64,000 nt of DNA from Psilocybe azurescens (Eukaryota; Basidiomycota; Agaricomycetes; Agaricales; Agrocybaceae). Under the pieces are notes generated by a model, which made no database searches, was not told where the DNA came from, and saw only the letters and a program-made list of their open reading frames with translations. The stretch is from contig JAJIRX010000522.1 of the NCBI GenBank assembly GCA_023853785.1, positions 310,001 to 374,000 on the forward strand. Reading direction: 5' to 3'. The translations under genes and the position numbers were made by a program. Numbering within the stretch: the first letter of the stretch is position 1; each line of letters begins with the position of its first letter. Shown one piece after another: positions 11,170 to 22,179 of the stretch.

Positions 11170-12844
11170 TAGTTTACAGACAATTATACATATTTCAAGG
11201 CTCGGTCATATTGACCTGATCAGACATGTTTACAGACTATTTAACCTCTTGCCACACTCAGTATGAGTCTTTGTCAACAATAATCCATGTTTCTGGGGTA
11301 TTTTACAAACCATTATGTACATTTCCATGCCTACTCAACTCATAATTCCATGTTTGTCATCTGTTCATACATATTTCCAGCCCATTTCAAAATTCCCAGA
11401 CATGGCCTGAATTGTTTTCAATAATAATACACATTTCTGACCCAGTTTGCTATACTCAACATATATCTGGACATATTCCCAAGTGTGGTCCGCATTTTTC
11501 AATGATAATTCATGTTTCCAGACATATTCCCACCCCATTGTAAAAATTCCTGGGCCCAGCATGCACTATTCTCAATGATAATACATGTTTCCGGACATAT
11601 TCCTGCCTCATTGCAACCATTCCTGGGCCTGAATTTCCGGCACTTTTCCCGGACATATTCCCGTCCCATTACAAAAATTCCCGGGCCCGGCATGCACTAT
11701 TTTCAATAATATTTCATGTTTCCGACCCGGTTTACAATGTCCGGCACTATTCCGGAGATATTCCTGCCCCATTGTAAAAATTCCTGGGCCCAGCATGCAC
11801 TATTCTCAATAATAATACATGTTTCCGGACATATTCCAGCTCATTGCAACCATTCCTGGGCCTGGCATGCACTATTCTCAATAATAATTCATGTTTCTGA
11901 CCCAGTTTACAATTTCCGGCACTTTTCCGGACATATTCCTGCCCCATTACAAAAATTCCCGGGCCCGGCATGCACTATTTTCAATAATAATTCATGTTTC
12001 CGACCCGGTTTACAATGTCCGGCACTATTCCGGACATATTCCCGCCCCATTGCAAAAAATTCCCAGGCCCGGCATTCACTTTTTCAATGATAATTCATGT
12101 TCTGGTCCAAGGCTAAATACAGCAAAAAATTGGAAGTTTACAACCCACATATATCACTCAAATTGTGTCCGTTTTGGCTGTTTCTAGGCTCGTTTTGATT
12201 GGAATTTTGTCTATATTTTTCATGCGTTTTACACCGAGGACCGGGACCGGGCGGCACTCATTCCCTCCCTGCCCCAGGGCCAAATACACAAAATTGGATC
12301 ATTACAACCATTATATCTCCCTCAAATCCTGTCCGATTTGGCTGTTTCTAGGCTCTTTTTGATCGGCATTTTGTCTAGATTTTTCCATGCGTTTTACACC
12401 CGGGGAACGGGACCAGGGCGGCACTCATTCCTGCCCTGCCCCGGGGCCAAATACACAAAATTGGATCATTACAACCATTATATCTCCCTCAAATCCTGTC
12501 CGATTTGCATGATTCTGGGCTTGTTTAAATCACATTTACAGTCCGGTTCTTTCCCAATTGCTCACTTATAATTCATTATGGTGTGTGCACCAATGCTTGT
12601 CAATTCATTGCAAAATTAAGGCTTTACCAGTTTCCTGTAGACACCGCAGAGCCACAGAATGTATGCTGGATAGCCTACAAAAATGCCTAGGTATGAGCCA
12701 TTGAGCGGATTTACTGTACCATATCATATGGTACAGTGTAGGCTACCAAAATGGAAGGGAAACATTCACTGGTTCAGAGGGACCACTGAACCCATATGAT
12801 ATGCTACACTGTAAATGTACTTTCTATCATATCATATGTTACAA
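11170..12844. repeat. Right arm of inverted repeat
   Basis: This is the reverse complement of 8614-10290, including the 70-105-base array (about 11375-12105), the 170-base units and the palindromic terminal motifs (12720-12843). Single-base differences from the left arm are sparse in the outer kilobase. Confidence 0.85.
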
Positions 12845-12852
12845 TGGTACAT

Positions 12853-13660
12853 ATCTAGCTGTGGTATTGGAACGGACAGGCGCGCATCGACAAGCTGAAG
12901 ATCGGCGCATATATTGCGGAGCTCGCCACGCTTGTGCTTGAGAAGGGTGGGCACACCAGATTCGCCAACAGATTCTCACCACCAAACAGCCGGAAAACAC
13001 TCGCTTCATCGACTGGAAGATCGATACCGAAAATTTCAACTCCATCCTCAAACTCTGCGCCTCCAAGTATGCCCTAACCGAGGACATGCTCCACTCTCAG
13101 CTCGAAGCAAACAGCCGACCAGCCTTGAATACCGCGCTGTACAACAAACCGATTGATGCAGACCTGGAGTATGAAGAGTGGGTAAAGGAGGTTCATGAAC
13201 GTGATGAGGAGTTGAGGGCTGAGGGAAAACGAGTTGAGGAAAAGATTGCGGACATCCGGAGCAGCTACAAGGAGAAGAAGAGCCTTCTCGCACGCTTATC
13301 GGACACCAAGAACGGCGCCGCCCTCAATCAGAAGAACAACAACCGTTCGACCCTCCCACATCATCTCCGTCCAGCGGCCCCAAAGAGAGTCTCAACCCTC
13401 TCACAGCTGAGGAGCGCGTGCTGTTGACAGAGTTCGACGGCTGCAACCGTTGCCGTGTGTTCTTCGCAGGACACAAATCTTACAATTGCCCGATGAAGGC
13501 CACCAACACCTTCCCTGACCCTGCTGTAACCACCGTGCTTACAGCGCGAGAAAGGCGAGGCAGCGAAGGCGGCACATCAGAAAGGCCGAACGCCAGCTGC
13601 GGCTGTCGTTGCAGCAGCCATCGACGAAGAGGACTTCTTCGATGATGACACGTACATTTT
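12853..13660 (+). pseudogene. Outer element gag, C-terminal part with zinc knuckle
   Basis: The gag frame resumes with NGQARIDK, changes phase, then reads RFIDWKIDTENFN-like capsid sequence and a charged coiled-coil region (EWVKEVHERDEELRAEGKRV). It ends in a zinc knuckle CNRCRVFFAGHKSYNC near 13443-13490. The spacing is CX2CX6HX4C, wider than the usual CX2CX4HX4C. At least two one-base breaks are present. Confidence 0.8.
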
Positions 13661-13713
13661 CCAACCCGACTCTATTCCTTTCACCGTAAAGCACCTCTCA
13701 CGCCAACGTAGAC

Positions 13714-14075
13714 GTGTCAGGCCCTGCTCTTCCTGATTTCCCACTCTCCGTTAAAGCCCTCCTTGACATTGGTTGCCCTTCTACAGTGATTAGTGGCAGC
13801 CTTGTAGCTAAGCTCGGCCTCCGTTGTTATCCCTTACCAAAAGAGGAAGATAACCTCTCCTCGCTTTCCAACTCACCTCTCCATTGCTCGGAGTACGTCA
13901 AGCTGGAAGTCACGTCGGGAAAGGGAGCATGGGTGTCTAGGACGAATCGAGCTAAAGTAAATGAAGGATTAACGGTACCTCTTATATTAGGAATGCCATT
14001 TCTTTCCGGCCGAACACATAGTGATCAACCCGCCAATGCACTGCTATTGCTCAGACATCTGGCTTTGACCTGATA
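13714..14075 (+). pseudogene. Outer element aspartic protease
   Basis: A retropepsin-like domain: KALLDIGCPSTVISG occupies the active-site loop position and VPLILGMPFL is the second conserved strand (ILGxPFL). The catalytic triplet reads D-I-G rather than D-S/T-G. I have seen this wording as typical of related fungal elements, so it need not be a mutation. The frame is broken after 14070 before the RT starts. Confidence 0.75.
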
Positions 14076-14159
14076 AACCACACCATCCCAGAACATGTAT
14101 GGCAGCCTGAGAAGACTACACCTCCACCTACGCCACCCAGACCCAAGAAGCCACCGCCG

Positions 14160-15720
14160 GTGACACTCGAGAATGCCCCAACACCAACTCTCGAAGCCAC
14201 AGGCCTCTCCGACAAGGTCATGGCAGCGGTCCGCGAACGACTGGAAACGTTGACCCAGGAGCAGGAGTTTGCCAAATGGGATCGCAAAATGAAGGAGGAG
14301 TTTGCCGACCGTTTTCCCTTACGACTCCCAGACACGTCACTTGCACATCCCCAGACCACATTTACCATCGCATCCGTCTCAAAGACCCTACCAAGATTGT
14401 GAAGGGGCGAAGCTATGTCGCACCGAAGAAATATCATGATGCCTGGAAGGATTTACTTGATGAACACCTAGCAGCAGGCCGCCTCCGTCCATCGTCATCG
14501 GAACACTCATCTCCTTCTTTCATCATTCCAAAACGCCGAGATGGTGTCCTGGACCTCTCTATCCCTCCACGCTGGGTTAATGAATATCGTGAACTGAATG
14601 CAAACACAGTTCACGATAACTTCCCACTTCCCGAGTAGACAAAATCCTAGCCGACTGTGGTAAAGGCAGGATATTCGGAAAAATAGATATGACGAATTCC
14701 TTCTTCCAGACGCTGGTACACCCTGATGACATCCATCTGACAGCAGTCCGCACACCCTGGGGTCTCTACGAGTGGACGGTCATGCCTATGGGTGGCTGTA
14801 ACGCTCCCTCAACACATCAACGCCGTGTTACCGATGCACTGCGTCCACTCCTAGGGAAATTCTGCCATATCTACCTCAACGACATCAGTATATGGTCTCA
14901 AACCATTCCCGAACACATCCAGAACGTCAGAATGGTGCTGGCAGCACTGCAGGAAGCAAACCTTTATTGCAATGAAACCAAGACCAAACTCTTTGCAACG
15001 GAAATCGAATTTCTGGGACACATTATCACTGCCGATGGAGTGCGTGCTGATCCCAGAAAGATCGAACGCATTGTGAACTGGCCCATTCCTACCACTGCTA
15101 CCAACGTCCGGGGTTTTATTGGCCTCACACGCTACCTCTCCTCCTTCCTCCCTGTGCTCGCTGAACATACAAGCATTCTGACTCCTCTAACCTCTGCGGA
15201 AGCAGAGAAGGCTTTTCCCGAATGGACCACAGACCACCAGGCTGCATTTGAGGCTATCAAGCGGCTTGTCACCAGCACAGAATGCCTGACAGTCATTGAT
15301 TACAACGATGACAGCAAGAAAATCTTTGTCACAACAGATGCCAGCAACCGCCGTACTGGTGCAGTGCTCAGCTTTGGCACGACCTGGGAAATGTCACGCC
15401 CAGTAGCCTATGATTCATATCAACTTAATGACGCGCAAAAGAATTATCCAACACACGAGAAGGAGCTCTTGGCCATCATCAAAGCTCTAGAGAAGTGGCG
15501 CGTATATCTCCTTGGTGCCAAATTTGAGGTGCACACCAACCACCGTACTCTGGAATTCTTCCAGACGCAGAAGGAGACATCCAGCCGACAGAAGCGCTGG
15601 GGCTTGTTCCTGGCTGACTTTGACTTTGAAATCAAGTACGATGCGTGGTGAGGACAACTCAGCAGCAGATGCGCTTTCACGCATGCCAGACGAAGATCCT
15701 ACTCCAGGGCTAGCAGCCTG
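14160..15720 (+). pseudogene. Outer element reverse transcriptase and RNase H
   Basis: RT fingers/palm motifs are present: GRLRPSSSEHSSPSFIIPKR, then after a frame break GKIDMTNSFFQTLVHPDD, LYEWTVMPMGGCNAP and the connection FLGHIITADGVRADP. The catalytic YxDD box reads Y-L-N-D at 14872-14883, so the first catalytic aspartate is replaced. RNase H follows with VTTDASNRRTGAVLS and PTHEKELLAIIKALEKWR. The frame shifts again near 15640, before DNSAADALSRMPDED. The changed active site and stop at 14636 mean this copy cannot make active RT. Confidence 0.93.
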
Positions 15721-16240
15721 TGCCCTAGCCTACACACGATGTTCCTCATCCAAACCCCTTGCACCGCTCTTCCCAGAGACCCCTTCACAAATTGCAGCGG
15801 GAATTCTAGACATCTCTGCGGGTCCCGAATTCCTTCAGCAGATCCAGGATGGATACCTATCTGATGAATTAGCGAAGCAGCTGCGGGCTGGCATTGCAGT
15901 TGGGAGCATACACGGCGCACGGGAGGAAAACGGCCTCCTGTACGTTGGTCGTCGATTACTGGTCCCCTTGGATGTGCATGTTTGTGAGACACTCTACCAC
16001 CTCGCCCATGACTCCTTGGGGCATTTCGGCTTTGACAAGAGCTATGCGTCACTCGCAGCGAGTCCTATTACTGGCCCAACATGCGCGAGGGATCTCGAAA
16101 AGGCATACATACCTTCTTGTGTGGAGTGCCAACGCAACAAAGACTGTACAACAAAGCCAACTGGCCCCCTGCATCCCCTCCCCATTCCTGACAATCGCTT
16201 TGATTCCGTTGCACTTGATTTCATTGGTCCGGCTGCCGGA
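15650..16240 (+). pseudogene. Outer element integrase, N-terminal part (HHCC)
   Basis: After ADALSRMP the frame encodes a linker and the integrase zinc-binding domain: H..H in YHLAHDSLGHFGFDKSYASL and C..C in YIPSCVECQRNK. It then reaches the first catalytic aspartate block FDSVALDFIGP, where the inner LTR element inserts (after 16240). The domain continues at 22659. Confidence 0.9.
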
Positions 16241-16714
16241 TGTTATGACAAGTCTTTTTCTTTTCCCTTTCTCTTTTCTTTTCTTTTCTTTTCCTTTTCT
16301 TTGTCATCCTTCACATCATTGATACAGCATCATCTGCTCTGATGAACTTTGTTTTCTATCATTCTACAAAACTCCATCATATCTCTGATGGACTTTCACT
16401 TCCATCTTTTATGATACATCTTTTGATGAACGTTTGATCTGTTTCCTTTCACTTCCATCTTTTATGATACATCTTTCGATGAACAATTGATCTGTTTCCT
16501 CTATTCTTATATACATCTGCTGATGAACATTCAAACTCGTTTCAACTTGCTGTACAGTTCATAGTATTTATACTAGGAAGGATCCATTGTATTCTTTAGC
16601 TAGTTCTTGAGAATCTAACCTCCTCTTACTTGACACCACTTGGAACTCGCTGTTCTTGACTACTTGACTGTTGGCTTTATCCACGCACGTGAATATAAGC
16701 TTGAAGTCATAACA
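16241..16714 (+). repeat. 5' LTR of inner retrotransposon
   Basis: 474 bases. It begins with a C/T-rich tract (about 16252-16303) and contains a 53-base direct repeat in two copies (from about 16393 and 16446). A TATA-like TATTTATAC lies at about 16566, with the putative transcript start at 16598. Confidence 0.95.
16562..16608 (+). promoter_or_regulatory. LTR promoter: TATA box and putative transcript start
   Basis: TATTTATAC (about 16565-16573) lies about 30 bases ahead of AGCTAGTTCTT (16598-16608). The latter is the stretch complementary to the primer site. In self-priming elements the RNA's first 11 bases pair with the primer site, so the TATA spacing independently supports a start at 16598. 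Confidence 0.7.
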
Positions 16715-16715
16715 A

Positions 16716-16726
16716 AAGAACTAGCT
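16716..16726 (+). promoter_or_regulatory. Self-complementary primer binding site
   Basis: AAGAACTAGCT, beginning two bases after the 5' LTR, is the exact reverse complement of AGCTAGTTCTT inside the LTR (16598-16608): 11 of 11 bases. No TGG-type tRNA site is present. This is the layout of Tf1/sushi-group elements, which prime minus-strand synthesis with their own RNA 5' end. Confidence 0.8.
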
Positions 16727-16978
16727 CATCTACGAATCTCGCCCGCTCCCAGCAGACGAGACCTCTGAAACCCGAAACGAAACACGGCACCACCGAAAAG
16801 CGGAATTCCCGCTACCGACAGCTCAGAAGAAGGAACCCCGACATGAAATTGGCAGACACCGAACCCGTCCAGACAAAGCTCTGAAGATATCAACCTAGGC
16901 AACGAAGACCTATTGAACTCGCTATACGGCTTATTATCAACCCTGGCGATAGACCAAGAAGAACAACAAGACACAGAC

Positions 16979-17900
16979 ATGGTCGAAACAAAGCGGAAAG
17001 AAAGAAATCTCGATCAACAAACCCGTTGTATTCGATGGAGACCGAACAAAGTCCAAGTCTTTTATACAAGACTGCTATCTATACATGGACATAAACGAAG
17101 ACATCTATAACACCAACAAGAAGAAAATCGCCTTCATCTTATCATTCTGCATGGAAGGGAGGAGGCCGAAACTATGGAAAGAACAGTACTTAACCTCAAG
17201 GACAAGAGGAATCAGTCCCAATCAAACCATCGAATGGGACACCCTCAGCACATTCTTGAAAAAATTCCATGACGCATTCACCCCGGTGGACGAAACCAGA
17301 TCAGCCATGAGCGACATAAAAACGACTTAGGCAAAAACCCAACGAAGAGTGGAAGACATCATCAACAAGTTCAAATTGTTGGTAGGACAAGCCAATCTAG
17401 GAACAGAAACGGAATCAGACCATGCCCACCTCATTAGATTATTCCAAAAATGCATCACACCTCAGCTTGCCGACAGGATCCTGTACTCTGAAGACCTTCC
17501 AAGGACGATCCAAGGCTGGTACAAAAAAAGCAACAACATTTGACACCAACTATAGACTGGCCAAGGTCTTTGAGAAGAACCAGAAGAAGCGTGGGAGGGC
17601 GCCCACGATGGAACAACTTCCCAAGAAACAACAGGAACTACGACCCAAACAGGATGGGCGTAAAGCGCCATGACAGCCGAAGAACAAGCCGAATTAATCA
17701 GGAAAGGCGCCTGTTTCAGGTGCAAACAACGAGGACATCTATCCAGAGATTGCCCACAGAAAGGACCAACAAACCAGAACAGAACCCAAGGACAACCCAG
17801 CAAGAAGTGGACCCCAAAGGAACTCCATGCCCATATCAGGAGCCTGAACAAGGACGAAAAAGAGCGAACTTGCAGACCTCATGGTTAAAACAGGATTTGA
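16979..17900 (+). pseudogene. Inner element gag with CCHC zinc knuckle
   Basis: From an ATG at 16979 the frames encode a capsid-like protein (IAFILSFCMEG, then WDTLSTFLKKFHDAF). A classical zinc knuckle CFRCKQRGHLSRDC (CX2CX4HX4C) lies at 17712-17753. There are breaks near 17020 and 17165, a stop at about 17328 and another break near 17540, so the capsid is not one open frame here. Confidence 0.85.
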
Positions 17901-18029
17901 AGAGAAAGAAGAAAAGGATTTTTAAAGTGGAGAAACAGGACGACGTCTGTCTCTCCTTATCTGAAGATACAATCTGTACTTGACAACAATCGAGAATAAA
18001 ACTATGCTTTTACCAGTTTCATTCCCCAC

Positions 18030-18420
18030 CAAGAAACAGAATGGCTCACAAATCGTGAAACCTCTGCACTCTTAGACTCCAGGGCAGGAGGGAAATTCAT
18101 TGACCAGAACTATGCACAAAAACTTGGACTCAGAACCCAACCCTTGGAAAAACCGATCTGGGTTTATAACGTAGGCGGAACCCCGAACAAGAAAGGAACC
18201 ATCTCGTCATTTGTAGACCTGGACCTAAAGGTTGGAAACCGGAACCATCGGGAACAATTACTGGTCTCTGGGCTAGGAAAACAGAAAATTATTTTAGGAT
18301 TCCCTTGGCTACAGGAAAAGAATCCAGGAATCAACTGGCAGAACGGACAGATAACTTGGAAACCACGTCAAGGGCCTACGATAAATCAGACCACCATTGA
18401 AGAAGAAAGCGGACGAGCGA
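18030..18420 (+). pseudogene. Inner element aspartic protease
   Basis: The active-site loop reads ALLDSRAGGKFIDQNYA. The expected D-S-G triplet is D-S-R at 18075-18083, a G-to-R change that one base (GGG to AGG) would explain. The second conserved part, IILGFPWLQEKNPGINW, is intact. The change would be expected to abolish protease activity. Confidence 0.8.
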
Positions 18421-18559
18421 ACACCAACAATCGAGACTACCCACCCATTGGAGGAATTCGAATCGTTAGTCATCCGATATATCGGGGATGCAAAGCGAAG
18501 AGCGAAATAAAAGAAACTTGGCTTAACACCAAAATCACAACCTCACAGACGCTGGCCCA

Positions 18560-20060
18560 ACAATATGAACCAGAGAAACCGACAAGACCTCTCCATGAAA
18601 TCGTTCCCCCAGAATATCAATCATATATGGACCTTTTCGATAAACAAGCAGCAGACCGATTCCGGAACCAAGACCATGGGACCATAAAATTGAGTTAAAG
18701 AAGGATTCATACCAAAGAAATTCAAGGCATACAATATCACACCGGCAGAACAAACAGAACTGGACACCTGGACAAAGGAACAATTGGACAAAGGATACAT
18801 TCGACCCTCGTAATCACCTATGGCATCTCCCTTCTTCTTTGTATCAAAGAAAGATGGAAAGCTTAGACCTTGTCAAGACTACAGGTATCTGAGCGACTGG
18901 ACAATCAAGAACGCTTACCCACTACCACGGATTACGGAACTTATGGACAAATTGAAAGAGCGCCAAAATTCTTCACCAAACTAGATATCCGATGGGGCTA
19001 CAACAACATCAGGATAAAAGAAGGTGATCAATGGAAAGCAGCATTCAAAACCAACCGAGGACTTTTGAACCAACTGTAATGTTCTTTGGCATGTGCAATT
19101 CCCAGCAACCTTCCAATCCATGATGGACTCAATCTTCGAAGACATGATATCACAATACTTGGTAATCATCTATATGGACGACATTCTAATCTTTGCGAAA
19201 GATCGAGGGGGAATTGGAAAAATACACCAAAATGGTTCTACAACGACTCCGAGAAAATGATCTCTATCTCAAACCGGAAAAATGCTCTTTTCTCAAGGAA
19301 AAGTGGAATATCTCAGAATGATTGTTGAAGCAGGAAAAATCTCTATGGATCCAACAAAACTCAAAGGAATTCAAGACTGGCCAGCACCTACTACTCTCAA
19401 ACAAGTCCGATCGTTCCTGGGCTTTGGGAACTTCTACCGAAAATTCATCCGGAAATTCTCTGAAGTAGCTCGACCTCTAAATGAACTCCTGAAGAAAGAC
19501 AAAGGATTTCTATGGAATGACACAACTCAAGCTGCCTTTGATGAACTGAAGAAAGCGATTCACGGAAGAACCGGTACTCTTGATGCCCGACCCGCCAAAC
19601 CATTTCAAATCGAATCTGACGCTTCAAAATATGCCTCCGGAGCAGTCCTTACTCAACTGGACGGAAATGGCGAAAGACACCCATGCGCATTTATATCAAG
19701 AACGTTCTCTCCAACCGAAAGAAACTACAAAATCTCACGACAGGGAATTACTGGGAATAATCAGATCATTACAGGAATGGAGACACTACATCCAAGGATC
19801 AGAACACACGACTACGGTATATTCAGATCACAAGAATTTGACATATTTCAGATCGGCCCAAAATCTAAACCGACGACAGGCGCGCTGGTCTCTGTATGTC
19901 TCAGAATTCAATCTGAAGTTGGTACATCTACCTGGAAACAAAATGATTCAATCCGATACCCTTTCAAGACGCTCGATTTCACCCCAGAAGAAGACCACGA
20001 CAATGAAAACATCACCTTACTTCCAGAAAAGCTTTTCATCGACTTAATCGACGCCCGAGT
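18560..20060 (+). pseudogene. Inner element reverse transcriptase and RNase H
   Basis: RT motifs: [39 protein letters not shown], a catalytic box Y-M-D-D at 19171-19182 (intact) and LGFGNFYRKFIRKFSEVARP at the RT-RNase H connection. RNase H: PFQIESDASKYASGAVL and the later ELLGIIRSLQEWRHYIQG. Several stops and phase changes lie between 18690 and 19300 and near 19730, so the domain is spread over three phases. Confidence 0.93.
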
Positions 20061-20113
20061 TACAGGAAAGAATTGCCAATGCGAGCGAACTGGACCACAA
20101 CGCAGCAGAAGCA

Positions 20114-21535
20114 ATGAAAACCCTATTAGAAGGAGGACCACCAAATGCACGACATGACCTCAGAGAATGGAAAACAGAGAAACGTGAACAGCAAAACTAT
20201 CTTATACTACCAAGGACGAGCCTACATTCCAAAGATCAAACCCTACGGAAAGACATAGTCAAATCATATCATGACCCTATCTCAGCTGGACACCCTGGAG
20301 AATTAGAAACATTCAATTCAGTAAAACAACACTACTGGTGGCCAGGATTACGATCATTCGTCAAGCAATACGTAAAAGGATGTGCCGCCTGCCAACAGTT
20401 CAAAATAAATCGACATCCCTCTAACCCATCATTCATACCGATACCTGGACCAAAGTCAGCCCGACCCTTTGCAGACAGTGCTATGGACTTCCTTACAGAC
20501 CTTCCACCAATCCTGGACAAGCAAGGAGAAGTTGAATTTGATGTGATTCTAAGCATCACCGATCACGGGAACACAAAAGGACTTATCCTTATTCCATGCC
20601 GAATGAAAGGACTGGATGCCAAAAAGACTGGCAAACTCTTACTGGACAATCTCTACAAAAGGTTTGGACTACCAGACAGCCTCACATCAGATCGAGACCC
20701 CAGATTTGCCGCTGAATCATTCAAAGAGCTAATGAAACTCCTTGGAGTAAAATCAAAATTTTCAACTGCTTATCACCCTCAAACAGACGGAACAACAGAA
20801 CGATATAACCAAGAGATCGAAGCCTATCTATCCATATACTGCTCGTCTCACCCAGAAGACTGGCACGAACGACTTGGGACCCTCGAATTCACTCACAATA
20901 ACCGAAGACATGCGGACAGACAGAGAACACCATTCGAATTAATTCTTGGATACTCCCCATTGCAATTCCCACCGCATTCGAACACACCAAGTTTCCTTCA
21001 GTAGAAGAAAGACTGAAGTATCTTCAAAAGGATCGAGAAGAAGCCCTAGCAGCCCATGAACTAGCCCGGACAAGGATGGCTGAAAGGAAAAACTCGAACT
21101 TCACACCGTTCATCCAAGGACAAAGAGTTTGGCTAGAAGCGACAAATTTACAGACAAATTATCACAAGAAAATGGCACCAAAACGAGAAGGACCCTTCAA
21201 GATCAAAGAAGTCTTAGGACCCCTAACTTGTCGACTGGAACTCCCCAAAGGATGGCTCATTCACGATGTATTCCATGCGACACTTCTTAATCCATACCAT
21301 GAGACTGAAACACATGGACCCAATTTCATTCGACCGCCACCAGAGATATTAAGCGAAGAAGAACATTGGGAAATAGAGACGATTCTCAAACATCGAAAAA
21401 GAGGAAGAGGATACCAATACTACGTCAAATGGAAGGACTATCCGATCACCCGAAGCAACGTGGGAACCGGCCGGTCTTTGAAGAAAACCGGTAACGAAAT
21501 CTTACAGACTTACCGAACACGTCACAAGCTGTAAA
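20114..21535 (+). CDS. Inner element integrase with GPY/F region and chromodomain
   Basis: This is the least damaged part of the element. The HHCC zinc domain is SYHDPISAGHPGEL...CAACQQFK. The catalytic core has D in AMDFLTDLP, D in LTSDRDPRF and E in TTERYNQ, with exactly 35 residues between the second D and the E. After a stop at 21001 a GPF-type region (GPFKIKEVLGPLTCRLELP) and a C-terminal chromodomain follow (HWEIETILKHRKRGRGYQYY, VKWKDYP). The chromodomain places the element among chromoviruses, which steer insertion to marked chromatin. The end is broken by a phase change near 21455. Confidence 0.9.
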
Positions 21536-21578
21536 AAGACCACCAACTACACAAACTTTGATCATCCTGACCATCCTG

Positions 21579-22049
21579 ATGCCTCGCCTCCTCCGACGTA
21601 TCGCCTCTTCTTTCACTCGAAACTCCGAAACAAACCAACTCGAAACCCCAATCTTTGATACCCCTTTGGCCGATCAGACTGTGGAAGAGCTTGAGACGCT
21701 GCGAAAAGAAATTCTCACCGCATACAAAGAAACGATTGATCAGAAGGAGACGGCAAAACAAAACTACCGCCCAGCCGCTGCTAAATCTGCCCACTACCAA
21801 GCCAGATCTCTACGCCTCAAGTTAAATCTGGTCGAACTAGAACTCCATCGACGCCTTCCACTGATTGCCAAAGTAGTTAAAAGGCCAAGTCGTTCTACCT
21901 CTAAACCATACCTCCAACTACCAAAGCAACGCAACATGTCTTTCGTCAATACCCCTGCCGCTTCTTCCTCTTCTACCCCTGCCAACTCACATCTCACGAG
22001 ACAAATGACCTGCCATGCCTCGTTACACTCAAACACTTTCAACATTTGA
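21579..22049 (+). CDS. Extra open frame downstream of integrase, unknown function
   Basis: An uninterrupted frame of about 156 codons from ATG 21579, placed between the chromodomain and the 3' LTR and outside the usual gag-pol set. It is basic and helix-rich with a central heptad-like stretch (ETLRKEILTAYKETIDQKE) and a Ser/Pro/Thr-rich tail. I see no known domain. It is the longest unbroken small frame in an otherwise battered element. It could be an element-specific accessory protein or chance. Confidence 0.5.
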   Translation: MPRLLRRIASSFTRNSETNQLETPIFDTPLADQTVEELETLRKEILTAYKETIDQKETAKQNYRPAAAKSAHYQARSLRLKLNLVELELHRRLPLIAKVVKRPSRSTSKPYLQLPKQRNMSFVNTPAASSSSTPANSHLTRQMTCHASLHSNTFNI

Positions 22050-22179
22050 AGCCCTAGACCTCTTCACCGACAACGCCGGAATCGCAAACACCACAGGCGA
22101 ACCATACAGAAACTAATGAACTCGTACAAGTAATAGACTTCACTCCTTCTGAGGCATAAGGAGTGTAGTACGGGGGTAA

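Larger units (their letters stand above)
8614..12844. mobile_element. 4.2 kb giant inverted-repeat (foldback) element inserted in gag
   Basis: The sequence from about 8615 reads the same on the opposite strand from about 12843 backwards: both ends begin TGTAACATATGATATGATAG. Each arm is about 1.67 kb (8614-10290 and 11170-12844) around an 880-base unique centre. The gag frame is open before it and continues after it, so this is an insertion. The flanks carry an imperfect eight-base pair ATGTTACA/ATGGTACA that could be a target duplication (8 bases would suit a hAT-like transposase). No transposase or other coding frame with a known motif is inside, so it must be non-autonomous, or a foldback structure. 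Arm identity is very high in the outer part and falls towards the centre. I do not recognise the family. Confidence 0.85.
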
